Source of the DNA: Thermoprotei archaeon
GTDB taxonomy: Archaea > Thermoproteota > Thermoprotei > Gearchaeales > WAQG01
Length of the DNA stretch: 64,000 bases
Reading direction: 5' to 3'
Assembly: GCA_038881895.1 (NCBI GenBank)
Contig: JAVZOV010000003.1
Coordinates: 62,001-126,000 of the forward strand
The notes beneath the pieces were generated by a model. The model saw only the letters and a program-made list of their open reading frames with translations, was not told the DNA's origin and searched no databases. A program made the position numbers and the translations under genes. Positions 1-8,594 of the stretch are shown here, piece after piece (the stretch's first letter is position 1; every line of letters begins with the position of its first letter).

Positions 1-8
1 AAGAAAAA

Positions 9-18
9 TTTTTAAATA
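9..18 (+). promoter_or_regulatory. TATA box of tRNA-Lys
   Basis: An AT-rich TATA-like element (TTTTTAAATA) ends 27 bases before the first base of the tRNA, the usual archaeal spacing for a transcript starting at or just before the tRNA 5' end. Confidence 0.5.
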
Positions 19-44
19 GCATAGTATTTAGAGTGAGTGAAGAT

Positions 45-142
45 GGGCCCGTGGCGTAGATATATGCACAACATATAGCGCAACCAGGAAGCGTACCGGG
101 CTTTTAACCCGGGAGTCGCGGGTTCAAATCCCGCCGGGCCCG
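45..142 (+). tRNA. tRNA-Lys(UUU) with a 24-nt intron in the D-arm
   Basis: The acceptor stem is GGGCCCG (45-51) with CGGGCCC (135-141) and discriminator G142. The anticodon arm is CCGGG-CTTTTAA-CCCGG, giving anticodon UUU. The T-arm is GCGGG/CCCGC around TTCAAAT. As written the D-arm cannot fold normally. Removing 24 nt (54-77, or equivalently up to 57-80, because GCG is repeated at both borders) gives a standard 74-nt tRNA with D-stem GCGC/GCGT. The inserted segment contains its own hairpin, TATATG/CATATA. This is therefore read as a non-canonical archaeal tRNA intron at about position 9/10 to 12/13, of the kind cut by the splicing endonuclease at a relaxed bulge-helix-bulge. CCA is not encoded. 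Confidence 0.9.
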
Positions 143-205
143 CTATATTAAGAGTAAAATAATTTCTTCCATATTCTTTTTGAGAAATGTCCTTACAAGA
201 ACTGA

Positions 206-472
206 GAAAACTTAAGAATAGATGAAGATTGTATTAAGAGATGGGCCTCTGATCTCGGTCCAAAGACCGCTAAGAACTATGTCTACCATCTCTTGGATTA
301 TCTTAAGTGAGTTAAGGAGAATAGATATTGGAGTTCTGCTCAAGAGATGCTTAATGGTTCCAACTAGATTAAAGTTGATGAGAGAATTAAGCATGCAGAA
401 GCCCTTAAAAAGTATATAAAGTCTCAAACGGGTGAGATCTCTGATGGGAAGAATGAGTGTTATATAATTTGA
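206..472 (+). pseudogene. Decayed reading frame resembling an integrase N-terminal domain
   Basis: One frame (codons in phase with base 206) stays protein-like across in-frame stops at 203-205 (just before the segment), 308-310 and 365-367, and ends at 470-472. It contains the stretch KRWASDLGPKTAKNYVYHLL, which resembles the SAM-like N-terminal helix of archaeal tyrosine recombinases, followed by a lysine-rich helical tail. The position just downstream of a tRNA gene is typical for integrated-element debris. No catalytic recombinase domain is visible. The integrase identity is an inference from one short stretch; a decayed unknown gene is equally possible. Confidence 0.3.
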
Positions 473-528
473 GTACCATTTTTGTCTTTTAAGTTGGGTG
501 TAGGGTTTAAACTCACATAGCGCACTCT

Positions 529-549
529 GCAGGTGCATGCCTAACCTGC
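529..549 (-). terminator. Hairpin after the gamma-lyase gene, possible terminator
   Basis: GCAGGT (529-534) pairs with ACCTGC (544-549), 22 bases past the stop codon of the minus-strand sulfur operon. No long T-run follows, so it may be a 3'-end hairpin rather than a true terminator. Confidence 0.3.
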
Positions 550-571
550 TTGTCAACTCAGCTTAGTATAA

Positions 572-1669
572 TTAGACTTTATCTAGAGCCTGTTTTAAAT
601 CTTGAATTATATCTTCTACATCCTCTATTCCAACAGATAACCTAACTAATCCGTCGGATATGCCTCTTTTTATTCTTTCTTCTCTCGGTATTGATGCGTG
701 GGTCATAGTTGCTGGATGTGTAATCATAGTTTCTGTTGCACCTAAGCTTTCTGCAAGATAGCATAGTTTAACTGAATTCATTAACTTCTTCGCTGACTCT
801 AATCCACCTTTTAATTCAAAGGATATTATCCCGCTATATCCAGGATAAATTACCCTCTCAACTTTAGGGTGTCTCTCTAGAAATTTTACAACCTTTTTTG
901 CGTTCTCATCATGTTTTTCCATCCTTAAATGTAATGTCTTTATTCCTAATATTGTTAACCAACAATCGAAAGGCGAAGGTACTGCACCTATAGCATTTTG
1001 AATAAACTTTAATTTTTCATAAATTTTTTGATCATTAGTTGCTATCGCTCCTCCTATCAATTGATTATGACCGCTAAGATATTTTGTAGTGCTATGAACA
1101 ACTATATCTGCACCTAGCTCTAAAGGTCTTAGAAAATATGGTGTGGCAAAAGTGCTGTCAACCACTAACAAAATTTTCCTTTTTCTTGTAATTTTTGATA
1201 TTGCCTTTACGTCTGAAACTTTCAGCAGTGGGTTTGATGGAGTTTCTATCCAAACCATTTTTGTATTTTCTCTTATAACTTTTTTCACGTTTTCGGCTTT
1301 AGTTGTATCAACGTAAGTGAAAGTTAATCCATACCTTCGCAGCACTTGCTCAAACAAACGATAAGTTCCACCATACATATCATCAGAGCATACCACGTGC
1401 TCGCCTTGATTTAACAATTTTAAGGTTGCGTCTTCTGCCGCTAAACCAGAAGCAAAGGCTAAACCAAATTTTGCATTTTCTAGTTCAGCAATCAATTTTT
1501 CTAATACAGTTCTTGTTGGGTTGTTAGTTCTGGAATAATCGTAGCCTTTAGTTTTCCCTACTTCTTCCAACACATACGTTGCTGTCTGATAGATTGGAGT
1601 TAGAATAGCACCAGTTGTGGGATCTGGTTTTTGTCCTCCTCTAACTGCTTTTGTTGCAAACCTTACCAT
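572..1669 (-). CDS. Cystathionine gamma-lyase/synthase family PLP enzyme
   Basis: This is a cytosolic fold-type I PLP enzyme of the Cys/Met metabolism family. It would split cystathionine to cysteine, or run gamma-replacement with homoserine esters. The N-terminal YSRTNNPTR substrate/PLP loop is present near residues 45-53, and the PLP lysine is K196 in STTKYLSGH. The C-terminal THASIPREER and RLSVGIEDVEDI motifs are intact. The protein is short (365 residues). After VIYPG (273-277) it passes directly to YSGIISFELKGG, missing the roughly 17-residue segment (usually H-P-x-H-E-L-A-x-x-Q-M-like) that most family members have there. Its start overlaps the stop of the upstream cystathionine beta-synthase gene, so the two are probably co-translated. 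Substrate specificity cannot be decided from sequence alone. Confidence 0.88.
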   Translation of the reverse strand: MVRFATKAVRGGQKPDPTTGAILTPIYQTATYVLEEVGKTKGYDYSRTNNPTRTVLEKLIAELENAKFGLAFASGLAAEDATLKLLNQGEHVVCSDDMYGGTYRLFEQVLRRYGLTFTYVDTTKAENVKKVIRENTKMVWIETPSNPLLKVSDVKAISKITRKRKILLVVDSTFATPYFLRPLELGADIVVHSTTKYLSGHNQLIGGAIATNDQKIYEKLKFIQNAIGAVPSPFDCWLTILGIKTLHLRMEKHDENAKKVVKFLERHPKVERVIYPGYSGIISFELKGGLESAKKLMNSVKLCYLAESLGATETMITHPATMTHASIPREERIKRGISDGLVRLSVGIEDVEDIIQDLKQALDKV

Positions 1670-3045
1670 TATTTCACCCCCCTTTTCAAATAATAGGTAA
1701 TCACGTCTATTGTAGTAATTATATCAACAATTTTCTTTCCGTCTAGAACAAGTAAAGCATTTTTATCTTTCAATAAAAGAAAAGGATTCAATATTTTGTC
1801 CTTTATTTGTACTTGTGGTAAGGGTTCTTCCATCACTTCTTTAATTTGTTGTTTTGGATTAGCTCCCTTACTAGAGAGCTTTTTAACCAGTGTTATTTCT
1901 CTTATGCTACCAACTTGAACTTCGTCTTCGATCACGGGTAATTGTGAAATATTATAAAATTTCATTAAATCTATTGCGTTCTCTAAAGTATCAGTAGGTT
2001 TTACAGAAATAACACGCGGCACAGCTCTAGTTTTTAGAGCAAGTATATCTTCAACTGGAATTCTTTCATCCATGCTTTCTAAAAACCCTTGTTCCATCAT
2101 CCATTCATCAGAATAAATTTTATTAATGTAATTTCTTCCTGTATCTGGTAGAATAACGACAATTGTTTTGTTTTCATCTAAATCTTTAGCAACCTGTAAT
2201 GCTGCATAGACAGCTGCACCTGCCGAACCACCAGCAAATATACCTTCTTCTTTAGCAAGTCTTCTTGCGGTTAGAAAAGCATCTTTATCATTTACAACAA
2301 TAAATTCGTCAACAATTTTCATGTCAAAAGTAGAAGGCATGAAATCTTCTCCTATCCCTTCAACTTTATAAGTGTGAATTTCTCCTTCAGTACCGTAGAA
2401 CTTATGATGATACATAGAACCTTCTGGATCTACACCAACAATTTTAATTTTAGGATTTTTTTCTTTCAAGTACTTTCCCACTCCAGTAATAGTTCCCCCT
2501 GTCCCTACACCAGCAACTAAAACATCGACTCTACCATCAGTTTGTTCCCAAATTTCTGGCCCTGTCGTTCTGTAATGAATCTCAGGATTAGCAGGATTGA
2601 AATATTGATTTGGAATGAAGGAATTTGGAATTTCTTTAGCAAGCCTTTCAGCAACTTTTGTATAACTTTTTGGATCGTCCGGAGAAACGTTTGTTGGGGT
2701 AATTATTACCTTTGCGCCAAAAGCCCTTAACAAATCTATTTTCTCTTTACTCATCTTATCTGGAATAGTAAAAATTATATTGTATCCTTTAACAGCAGCT
2801 GCTAAAGCTAATCCTATGCCAGTATTACCAGAAGTAGGTTCAATTATCGTATACCCTGGTTTAATTTTTCCTTCTTTTTCGGCAGCTTCAATCATTGCTA
2901 CTCCTATCCTATCCTTAACACTTCCTCCTGGATTGAGATATTCTAATTTAGCTAAAATAGTTGGCTTCAAACCTTTAGTGATTTTGTTCAATCTCACTAA
3001 AGGAGTGTTACCAATTAATTCTAAAATGTTATTAGCAATTTTCAT
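1669..3045 (-). CDS. Cystathionine beta-synthase / cysteine synthase with C-terminal CBS pair
   Basis: Fold-type II PLP enzyme, 458 residues. The PLP lysine is K44 in NPGGSVKDRIG, the substrate loop is TSGNTG (71-76), and the phosphate-binding loop is GVGTGGTITG. A pair of CBS domains follows from about residue 338 to the end and could sense S-adenosylmethionine or another nucleotide ligand. Archaeal members may act as cystathionine beta-synthase or as O-phosphoserine sulfhydrylase. The serine-kinase-like gene immediately upstream makes O-phosphoserine a plausible substrate here, and the gamma-lyase gene downstream makes reverse transsulfuration plausible. The gap to the upstream gene is about 10 bases, so all three genes probably form one operon. 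Confidence 0.85.
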   Translation of the reverse strand: MKIANNILELIGNTPLVRLNKITKGLKPTILAKLEYLNPGGSVKDRIGVAMIEAAEKEGKIKPGYTIIEPTSGNTGIGLALAAAVKGYNIIFTIPDKMSKEKIDLLRAFGAKVIITPTNVSPDDPKSYTKVAERLAKEIPNSFIPNQYFNPANPEIHYRTTGPEIWEQTDGRVDVLVAGVGTGGTITGVGKYLKEKNPKIKIVGVDPEGSMYHHKFYGTEGEIHTYKVEGIGEDFMPSTFDMKIVDEFIVVNDKDAFLTARRLAKEEGIFAGGSAGAAVYAALQVAKDLDENKTIVVILPDTGRNYINKIYSDEWMMEQGFLESMDERIPVEDILALKTRAVPRVISVKPTDTLENAIDLMKFYNISQLPVIEDEVQVGSIREITLVKKLSSKGANPKQQIKEVMEEPLPQVQIKDKILNPFLLLKDKNALLVLDGKKIVDIITTIDVITYYLKRGVK

Positions 3046-3055
3046 TTGAACACCT

Positions 3056-3691
3056 CTATCTTAATTTCTCTAAAGGAATGTTTACCTCCTTTTCTATTGT
3101 TGATATATCTTCCAAATTACCATTCACGACGATCATGTGCTTAGAAGTTTTAGGTGGCAACTTTTTTCCTGATAGCGCAGCACTAATTACTTCCTTTGTT
3201 ATTTTTTCCTCTCCCCTCCAAGCTAGCACCTGTATTGCTGGTGGTTGATAATCTATAAAGACTACTGGAATTCTTGTATAACCTAATTTTTTGAGCGATT
3301 GCAATCTGTGATGACCGTCGAGAACGATATTAAAATTTTTATCAACAGCTATTGGCTTTTTTAAAATTCCATCAGACTTTATCTGATTCTTTAGCACATT
3401 CAAATATTTAGGGTCTACTTTTTCATGTTCCTTCAACTCTTCTAGTTTAATTATGCTAGCTTTCTGTGTAAACTCGTTCATTAAAATCACCCATTTAACT
3501 TCACTCAACGTAAACAATTTTTTTCTCAGATCTATGAAAACGGGAACCTCTTTTATCAAACCCTTTTTCTTTAAAATACTAAGATTATAAGTCAAAGTTC
3601 TCTCAGGAAGTTTTGTTCCTTTTAATAGTTCTTGTTTAAACTTAGGAGTAGCCAAAGTTTTTTCAATTCTTTCCAAGGCAAAGACGTTCAC
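3056..3691 (-). CDS. SerK-like ParB/Srx-fold serine kinase with N-terminal winged helix
   Basis: 211 residues. Residues 1-60 look like a winged-helix DNA-binding domain (ERTLTYNLSILKKKGLI). The rest is a ParB/sulfiredoxin-like domain with EHE (88-90), DGHHR (125-129) and PPKTSKH (179-185). The same three landmarks occur in the characterised free-serine kinase SerK of Thermococcus, which makes O-phosphoserine for cysteine synthesis. The protein leads an operon with a PLP cysteine/cystathionine synthase and a gamma-lyase, which supports that role. An alternative is a DNA-binding regulator of the operon that only shares the ParB fold. The added winged helix could allow both. Confidence 0.7.
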   Translation of the reverse strand: MNVFALERIEKTLATPKFKQELLKGTKLPERTLTYNLSILKKKGLIKEVPVFIDLRKKLFTLSEVKWVILMNEFTQKASIIKLEELKEHEKVDPKYLNVLKNQIKSDGILKKPIAVDKNFNIVLDGHHRLQSLKKLGYTRIPVVFIDYQPPAIQVLAWRGEEKITKEVISAALSGKKLPPKTSKHMIVVNGNLEDISTIEKEVNIPLEKLR

Positions 3692-3911
3692 CCACTCTTA
3701 TTCACCTAAAATAAATAGTTTATTTTAATATAAAAAGATAAAGTGGCAATTGAAACTAGTTTCATCCTAATTCTTATAAGCTGCTTCTTAAAGTGAATTT
3801 TAAGAAAAGGAGATTGTTAGAGTGAGTAATTTAACCATCTTGGGTCTCGATTAATACGACTCTCAAATATGCCGTTATCCGTAATCATCTTAAGCCACTT
3901 AACTCTTTTAG

Positions 3912-4115
3912 TTACTTTCCTATCCTTATTATTATCCATCTTATAAGCAAAGCTATTCCAAGCACAATCGTATAAATTACGGTAAGAATGATTGGAAATA
4001 TTAAAGCAATTCCTGCCAATAAAGATGTTGACTTCCTTATCATCTCTAGGGTGTAAGCAAATAGAATTAAGAAAAGGAGATAGGGTAACAAAACTAATAT
4101 TTTCCACAATTTCAT
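3912..4115 (-). CDS. Small two-helix membrane protein
   Basis: 67 residues with two hydrophobic segments (about 5-24 and 31-58) separated by a short basic turn, ending in a basic tail (RWIIIRIGK). No family is recognised. An AT-rich TATA-like stretch (TAATATTTAT) lies about 15-25 bases upstream of the ATG. The reading frame is clean and the composition is typical of archaeal small membrane proteins. It sits between the sulfur operon and a pseudogene region, so it could also be a surviving piece of the decayed respiratory locus. Confidence 0.45.
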   Translation of the reverse strand: MKLWKILVLLPYLLFLILFAYTLEMIRKSTSLLAGIALIFPIILTVIYTIVLGIALLIRWIIIRIGK

Positions 4116-4401
4116 AAATTCGCCTTCTAATTAATATTTATTTGAAGACTATTTAAGTTTTTCTTTGTAAGAGTTTTCTACTGAGTGTAAGCTCCCTAAT
4201 TTTTAACCTAACTTTAAATCTTTCCTATTGAATTGAAGTCATGAACGTACTGCTTTAATTATGTTCTTGAATGTAAGATCCAGCGTAGTTCTTACTCTCG
4301 AAATTGCTTATCAAATCCGATATGAAGTCCTGAATTCCTCATCGTTGACCTCAAACTCCTTGAATCCTCAGGAGAACAATATCTTAGGGTTTTAGGCTAG
4401 T

Positions 4402-4822
4402 TTTAGACCTGGGTTCAAAGTACATAGTGCACACATCGCAATTCTGCCACTCCTTGCGCTAGTATTAATCGGCTTGCACGTATACCTGATCAGGATTCAT
4501 GGCGTATCAAGCCCGCTATCCCAGAATTCTGCTCTCGAAAGGAAAGTACCCTTCTCCACTCACATTGTCAAGATAGTCGAGTGTGGCACGTTGGCTGTCA
4601 CACTCACTGTCATTCTATCTTTTTCAGCTCAAGCACCACTCTCTTCAATTGGGAATACTGCAATAGAGGTATCAAAGCCTGATTGGTATATGCTGTGGGC
4701 GTACTCAGTCGAGAACTATTTTGGTCTCTTTGATGTCCCTCTATGTGTTGACACCTTCCCTAATCCTGATGTTCATCGTCCCTGCGCTCTACAAAGGACC
4801 AGACGGATCCACGAAAGCGTAA
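4402..4822 (+). pseudogene. Frameshifted C-terminal part of a cytochrome b
   Basis: From 4414 the frame gives a transmembrane segment with the cytochrome b pattern FKVHSAHIAILPLLALVLIG, followed by LHVYLIRIHGV and KVPFSTHIVK. It then reaches the hallmark PDWYMLWAYSVENYFGL of the cytochrome b C-terminal domain. Just after that (near 4732) the frame shifts by one: the other frame continues with MSLYVLTPSLILMFIVPALY and then GPDGSTKA before a stop at 4820-4822. The N-terminal heme-binding half is absent; upstream of 4402 there is an in-frame stop at 4393. This is direct evidence of a once-functional quinol:acceptor oxidoreductase subunit that has decayed. Confidence 0.75.
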
Positions 4823-4826
4823 GCTA

Positions 4827-5155
4827 ATGACGGCCTTGCTAATTATTTTGGTAGTTCTTTTTGCTGCATTAACGATTGACGCTGCACCCACACCACCAAA
4901 GTCTCACCTAGACTGAAGCAGATACCGCAAGAATCGTCGTTCATACATTGTCCCTTTCAGCAGGTTATTCCACACCATTGGGCTGATCAGATACATATCT
5001 ATGGTGATGACGATCAGCATGTCAATGCTGGCAAGGAGAATTTCCTCCTTGCAATTCGAAATTCCAATTTTATTATCCTAGATGACTCTCGCGACGGTGT
5101 CTTTGACTGTCGCGAACAATCCCTCTGGTCCTGACATTGGATTCTATGCTAAATC
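4827..5155 (+). pseudogene. Remnant of the gene after cytochrome b, possibly oxidase subunit II
   Basis: An ATG at 4827, four bases after the cytochrome b stop, opens a 29-codon frame with one hydrophobic helix and the tail APTPPKSHLD before a stop at 4914-4916. The neighbouring frames carry on in a protein-like way: TEADTARIVVHT from 4912, then QQVIPHHWADQIHIYGDD and a further stretch from about 4952 to a stop near 5133. Helix plus PPKSH plus a His/Trp-rich region recalls subunit II-type proteins of heme-copper oxidases, but that assignment is weak. The need for three reading frames shows that the gene is broken. A separate 59-codon frame (5082-5261) with one hydrophobic stretch is probably part of the same debris. 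Confidence 0.35.
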
Positions 5156-5324
5156 TTTGACTGAATTTGTTGTAGTCCTGTTGAGTTTCTATCTGAGTTT
5201 TACCTCCTACATCTACTCTATTGTAACCAGAAAACTGACAATTGTTATTAACCTGCAATGAAATCCAAATTCTACATGCATTATCAAAGTCTTTATGATG
5301 ATGCTTTATTCTTTAGGAATAAAC

Positions 5325-7022
5325 CTAGACTTCAGTCATCCTAAGTGACGCTTCTAAATTTAATGGTGGCAGATCATCCTTATTAATCCTTAAATCTATT
5401 ACTAAAGGTTCTTGCATTTTGACTATAGTGTTGATAGCATACTCTATGTCATTATCATTTTCAACAGCAATACCTTTAACTCTGAAGGATTCTGCAATTT
5501 TTACAAAGTCAGGGTTTCCTAACAATGTACCGTAAATTTTTCCCATTTTCTGCACAACTTGCCTAAAGTAAAGTACACGGTAAGAGTGGTCGTTCACTAC
5601 TATAACATTTACTGGTATATTTTCTCTAACTGCAGTCTCAAGGTCTTGTAGAGTCATCATAAAATCCCCATCTCCAACAACTGCTACAACTTTTCTATGA
5701 GGCATTGCGAGCTTAGCTCCCAACGCGGCTGGGAAAGCATATCCCATAGCTCCCAGATTTGTAGATGCCAAGAAGCTTCTTACGCTGTAAACTCTCATAA
5801 AATCGTAAGTATAAAGCACATGCATGCCTTGACCTGCAGTTATCACCTTATCCCTCGGAAGGGCCTCATCTAGCTTCTTGAAGAACTTTGCGGGATTAAC
5901 ACTTCTCTCATAACTTCTAGTTAGGGCATCATGAAGAATGGATTCCCATCTATGTTTAGCTTCATCTACAAGTATATCCCAGTTAGGTTTCGAAAGTCGC
6001 AATTCTTTCTTCTTAGCAATCTCTACTAACTTGTGTGTAAAAACATAAGGGTCTACTCTTAAAACTTCATAATAAGTAGGTCTAAGGTCTACTAAAGGAT
6101 CTAAACTAACCACTAAAATGTTTCCCTTAGGAAGTAAAGTATACGCATAAGTAGTTATATCATCAAATTCGCTACCTAAAACTAACAAATAATCACATTC
6201 CTTAAGAGCGTAATCTGCTGGTACAGCTCCTCCACCGAAACCTACTCTACCTAAACATTTCGGATGATCCTCTGGACATGAACCTCTACCATTACCAGAA
6301 GTCACCACATATGCTCCAATTCTCTCGGCAAGCTCTTTTAACAAATCTTCAATACCGGGATTAGCAACCTCACCACAAGCTAAAATTAGAGGTCTCTCAG
6401 ACCTCTTAAGGTCCTCTAAAACATTTAAAACAGAGTCCTCGCTAACTTCTTTAGAGTACGTGGAGGACTTAGAGAGTTCTTCAAAGTAATCTTTCTTAAC
6501 CTTAACCTTCATATTCCACACATCCTCTGCTACTTCTAAAACCACAGGTCCACCTGGAGGTTTCCTTAGATTAATAAATGCTTCACTAATAGCATTTAAA
6601 GCATCTTCAGGAGAATCTATCCTAACGTAATATTTCGAGATGGGTTTAGCAATAGATTCCTGGTCTACTTCTAGCCAGGAATTTGTTTTGAAAAGCCTTC
6701 TCCTAACACCTCCTGAAATCAATAGAAGTGGTACTCTATCTTTATAGGCTATTCCTAAGCTTATTAGAGAGTTTAGGAACCCAGGTCCAGCATGTACTAA
6801 TGCAACTCCAAAACCTCCGCTAACTCTGGATTCAGCATCTGCCATACTAACTGCCACTTGCTCATGCCTAACAGTAACATATCTTATCGTGTGTTTGTAA
6901 TCATATAATATATCCACAAAGTCTAAAACACTAGTGCCTATAATCCCATATACTCTCTTCACGTTCATAGTTTTCAAAGTTTCGCACAGGAGCCTTGCAG
7001 TAGTAAACTCCATGATAGCCAT
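5325..7022 (-). CDS. Thiamine-diphosphate enzyme of the acetolactate synthase family
   Basis: 565 residues with three domains in the order PYR, central Rossmann-like, PP. The catalytic Glu is E54 in VTVRHEQ. The ThDP/Mg motif GDGDFMM followed by VNVIVVND is near residues 440-470. It resembles acetolactate synthase large subunits and related carboligases/decarboxylases (glyoxylate carboligase, sulfopyruvate or benzoylformate decarboxylase type). No small regulatory subunit gene is adjacent, which argues against a simple branched-chain role. It follows a 2-hydroxyacid dehydrogenase by 17 bases on the same strand, so the pair probably acts on the same 2-oxoacid pool. Exact substrate unknown. Confidence 0.8.
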   Translation of the reverse strand: MAIMEFTTARLLCETLKTMNVKRVYGIIGTSVLDFVDILYDYKHTIRYVTVRHEQVAVSMADAESRVSGGFGVALVHAGPGFLNSLISLGIAYKDRVPLLLISGGVRRRLFKTNSWLEVDQESIAKPISKYYVRIDSPEDALNAISEAFINLRKPPGGPVVLEVAEDVWNMKVKVKKDYFEELSKSSTYSKEVSEDSVLNVLEDLKRSERPLILACGEVANPGIEDLLKELAERIGAYVVTSGNGRGSCPEDHPKCLGRVGFGGGAVPADYALKECDYLLVLGSEFDDITTYAYTLLPKGNILVVSLDPLVDLRPTYYEVLRVDPYVFTHKLVEIAKKKELRLSKPNWDILVDEAKHRWESILHDALTRSYERSVNPAKFFKKLDEALPRDKVITAGQGMHVLYTYDFMRVYSVRSFLASTNLGAMGYAFPAALGAKLAMPHRKVVAVVGDGDFMMTLQDLETAVRENIPVNVIVVNDHSYRVLYFRQVVQKMGKIYGTLLGNPDFVKIAESFRVKGIAVENDNDIEYAINTIVKMQEPLVIDLRINKDDLPPLNLEASLRMTEV

Positions 7023-7039
7023 TTGTCTGTCACCTTAAG

Positions 7040-8050
7040 CTACATGTTAACAATATTCTCAGGTGATAAACCTTTTAATACTCTGATGACATTCTTTATG
7101 CTAATATCTATTATCCTAGCTCTAGAGTCTGAAGTCGCTCCTGCGATATGAGGTGTTAATATCAGATTTGCGCTTTCTAATTTTAAGAGAGGATGTTCTT
7201 TAGAAGGGGGCTCTACACTATAAACATCTACCGCGGTTCCACCTAACCAACCTTCTTTTAAAGCTTTAGCTAACGCCTCCTCATCCACGATCTCTCCTCT
7301 TGAAGGATTTATGAGTATGGCTCCAGGCTTCATCATTCTAAGCTCTTTCTCACTAATCATGCGCCTAGTTTCCGATGTTAGAGGAACATGCATCGATACT
7401 ATATCGCTTTCCCTTAACAATCTAGGGAGTTCTCTATATTCTAATCCGAGTTCTTTCTCAACTTCACTTGAGAATCTTACCTTATCATAGTAAAGTACTT
7501 TAATATCAAAACCCTTAAGTCTCTTAGCAACCTCTCTTCCTATTCTCCCCAAACCTATTATGCCCCAGGTTTTTCCTGAGAGATCATATGTCCCAAGATT
7601 CATGAGTTCCCACTGTATCCACTCTCCGGACCTTGTTTTCTCATGCGCATAAATCAACCTTCTGAGTAATACTAAACCTACCATAATAGTATATTCTGCT
7701 ACTGATACTGCATTGGCCCCACCAATATTTGCAACCGGTATTCCGTAATGTTTACAAGTTTCAATATCTATGTTATCGTAACCTGTGCTGGGTTGTTGTA
7801 TGAGCCTAACCTTCTTCATAACTTTAACCATTTTCTCATCAATCTTCAAATTTAAAGTGTGGTCTCCTAATATCACATCTGCCTTAGAAAGAGCATCCAC
7901 AACCTTATCCCAGTCACTTAAGTCCTTAAGAGAAATAACCTCAACTTCTTTATCAAGTTCAGAGGAGTATGGCATAATCAAGCTTCTTATAAAAGCTTCT
8001 GGCAAAGGATTAAGAGCTACTACCACGTATTTATCTTTTCCAAAGGACAA
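7040..8050 (-). CDS. D-isomer-specific 2-hydroxyacid dehydrogenase
   Basis: 336 residues. The NAD-binding glycine motif is GLGRIG (166-171) followed about 20 residues later by D190, which favours NAD(H). The catalytic triad is present: R251 in NPSRGE, E280 in YSVEPP, and H301 in TPHIAGAT. The family includes phosphoglycerate dehydrogenase, glyoxylate/hydroxypyruvate reductase and phosphite dehydrogenase-like enzymes. It lacks the C-terminal ACT extension of long SerA proteins. It is co-oriented with the downstream ThDP enzyme, and a PLP aminotransferase of the alanine/serine-glyoxylate type lies divergently, so glyoxylate or hydroxypyruvate is a reasonable substrate guess. Confidence 0.85.
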   Translation of the reverse strand: MSFGKDKYVVVALNPLPEAFIRSLIMPYSSELDKEVEVISLKDLSDWDKVVDALSKADVILGDHTLNLKIDEKMVKVMKKVRLIQQPSTGYDNIDIETCKHYGIPVANIGGANAVSVAEYTIMVGLVLLRRLIYAHEKTRSGEWIQWELMNLGTYDLSGKTWGIIGLGRIGREVAKRLKGFDIKVLYYDKVRFSSEVEKELGLEYRELPRLLRESDIVSMHVPLTSETRRMISEKELRMMKPGAILINPSRGEIVDEEALAKALKEGWLGGTAVDVYSVEPPSKEHPLLKLESANLILTPHIAGATSDSRARIIDISIKNVIRVLKGLSPENIVNM

Positions 8051-8594
8051 AATAAAACCACCAATTAATTATTTTATTGTTTGTTTAATAAACTTTATCT
8101 ATTTTTCATTAATAGATGAACATTAATTCATTCGCAAAACCTTTCTTCTCATGAAAAATAATGTTAAAAATTTTTATAACGGGTAATATTGCCTGTTTTA
8201 CTATTGGTTTCATTGACCTTAGTTTCCTTTCATTGGAATTCACGTCATTGATTTCCATCTGCTCATGGAAACCCTAAATTATAACTCTCTGATCCTTATC
8301 TTAGGATCATGCTGCGAGAAAACTTCCATCTGAAGGTTTAACACTACTATAATATTACATCTTTTTTAAACTACATTTTTATGTTTCATTAGTTTGCCCA
8401 GGTAAGTAAATTCCTGATTTAAAAGATAAGCCCATAGCCCGCTTGAGAGTGGCTCGCTTAAATTCTGCAATTTAGACTTATCAACAGTTCATTCCAGAAA
8501 CAAAGTTCTAAACTTTCTTGTCAAGCTTTAGTAAAATGAATCTGATGTTGATTTTATTATGTAAGTGTGTCTTTATGATGTTATTAAACGTTTA
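8051..8594. other. Intergenic region between divergent metabolic genes
   Basis: About 540 bases without a credible gene. It holds the upstream region of the dehydrogenase gene (AT-rich, several TATA-like runs near 8085-8120) and, from about 8426, a truncated copy of the intergenic IS-end family. The 8160-8400 part shows nothing recognisable. Confidence 0.5.
8426..8535 (-). mobile_element. Truncated IS200/IS605/IS607-type end (copy A)
   Basis: It contains the family motif AGCCCATAGCCCGCTTG-like sequence and then the left-end palindrome, CCAGAAACAAAGTTCTAAAC followed by TTTCTTG, near 8494-8520. The same motif occurs near 32.9, 39.1 and 50.3 kb. The right-end hairpin seen in other copies is missing here, so this is a partial relic. 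Orientation is inferred from the fuller copies. Confidence 0.5.

Noticed and set aside
5073-5258. 61-residue minus-strand frame
   Set aside because: It is antisense to the remains of the respiratory cluster and has no promoter or family match.
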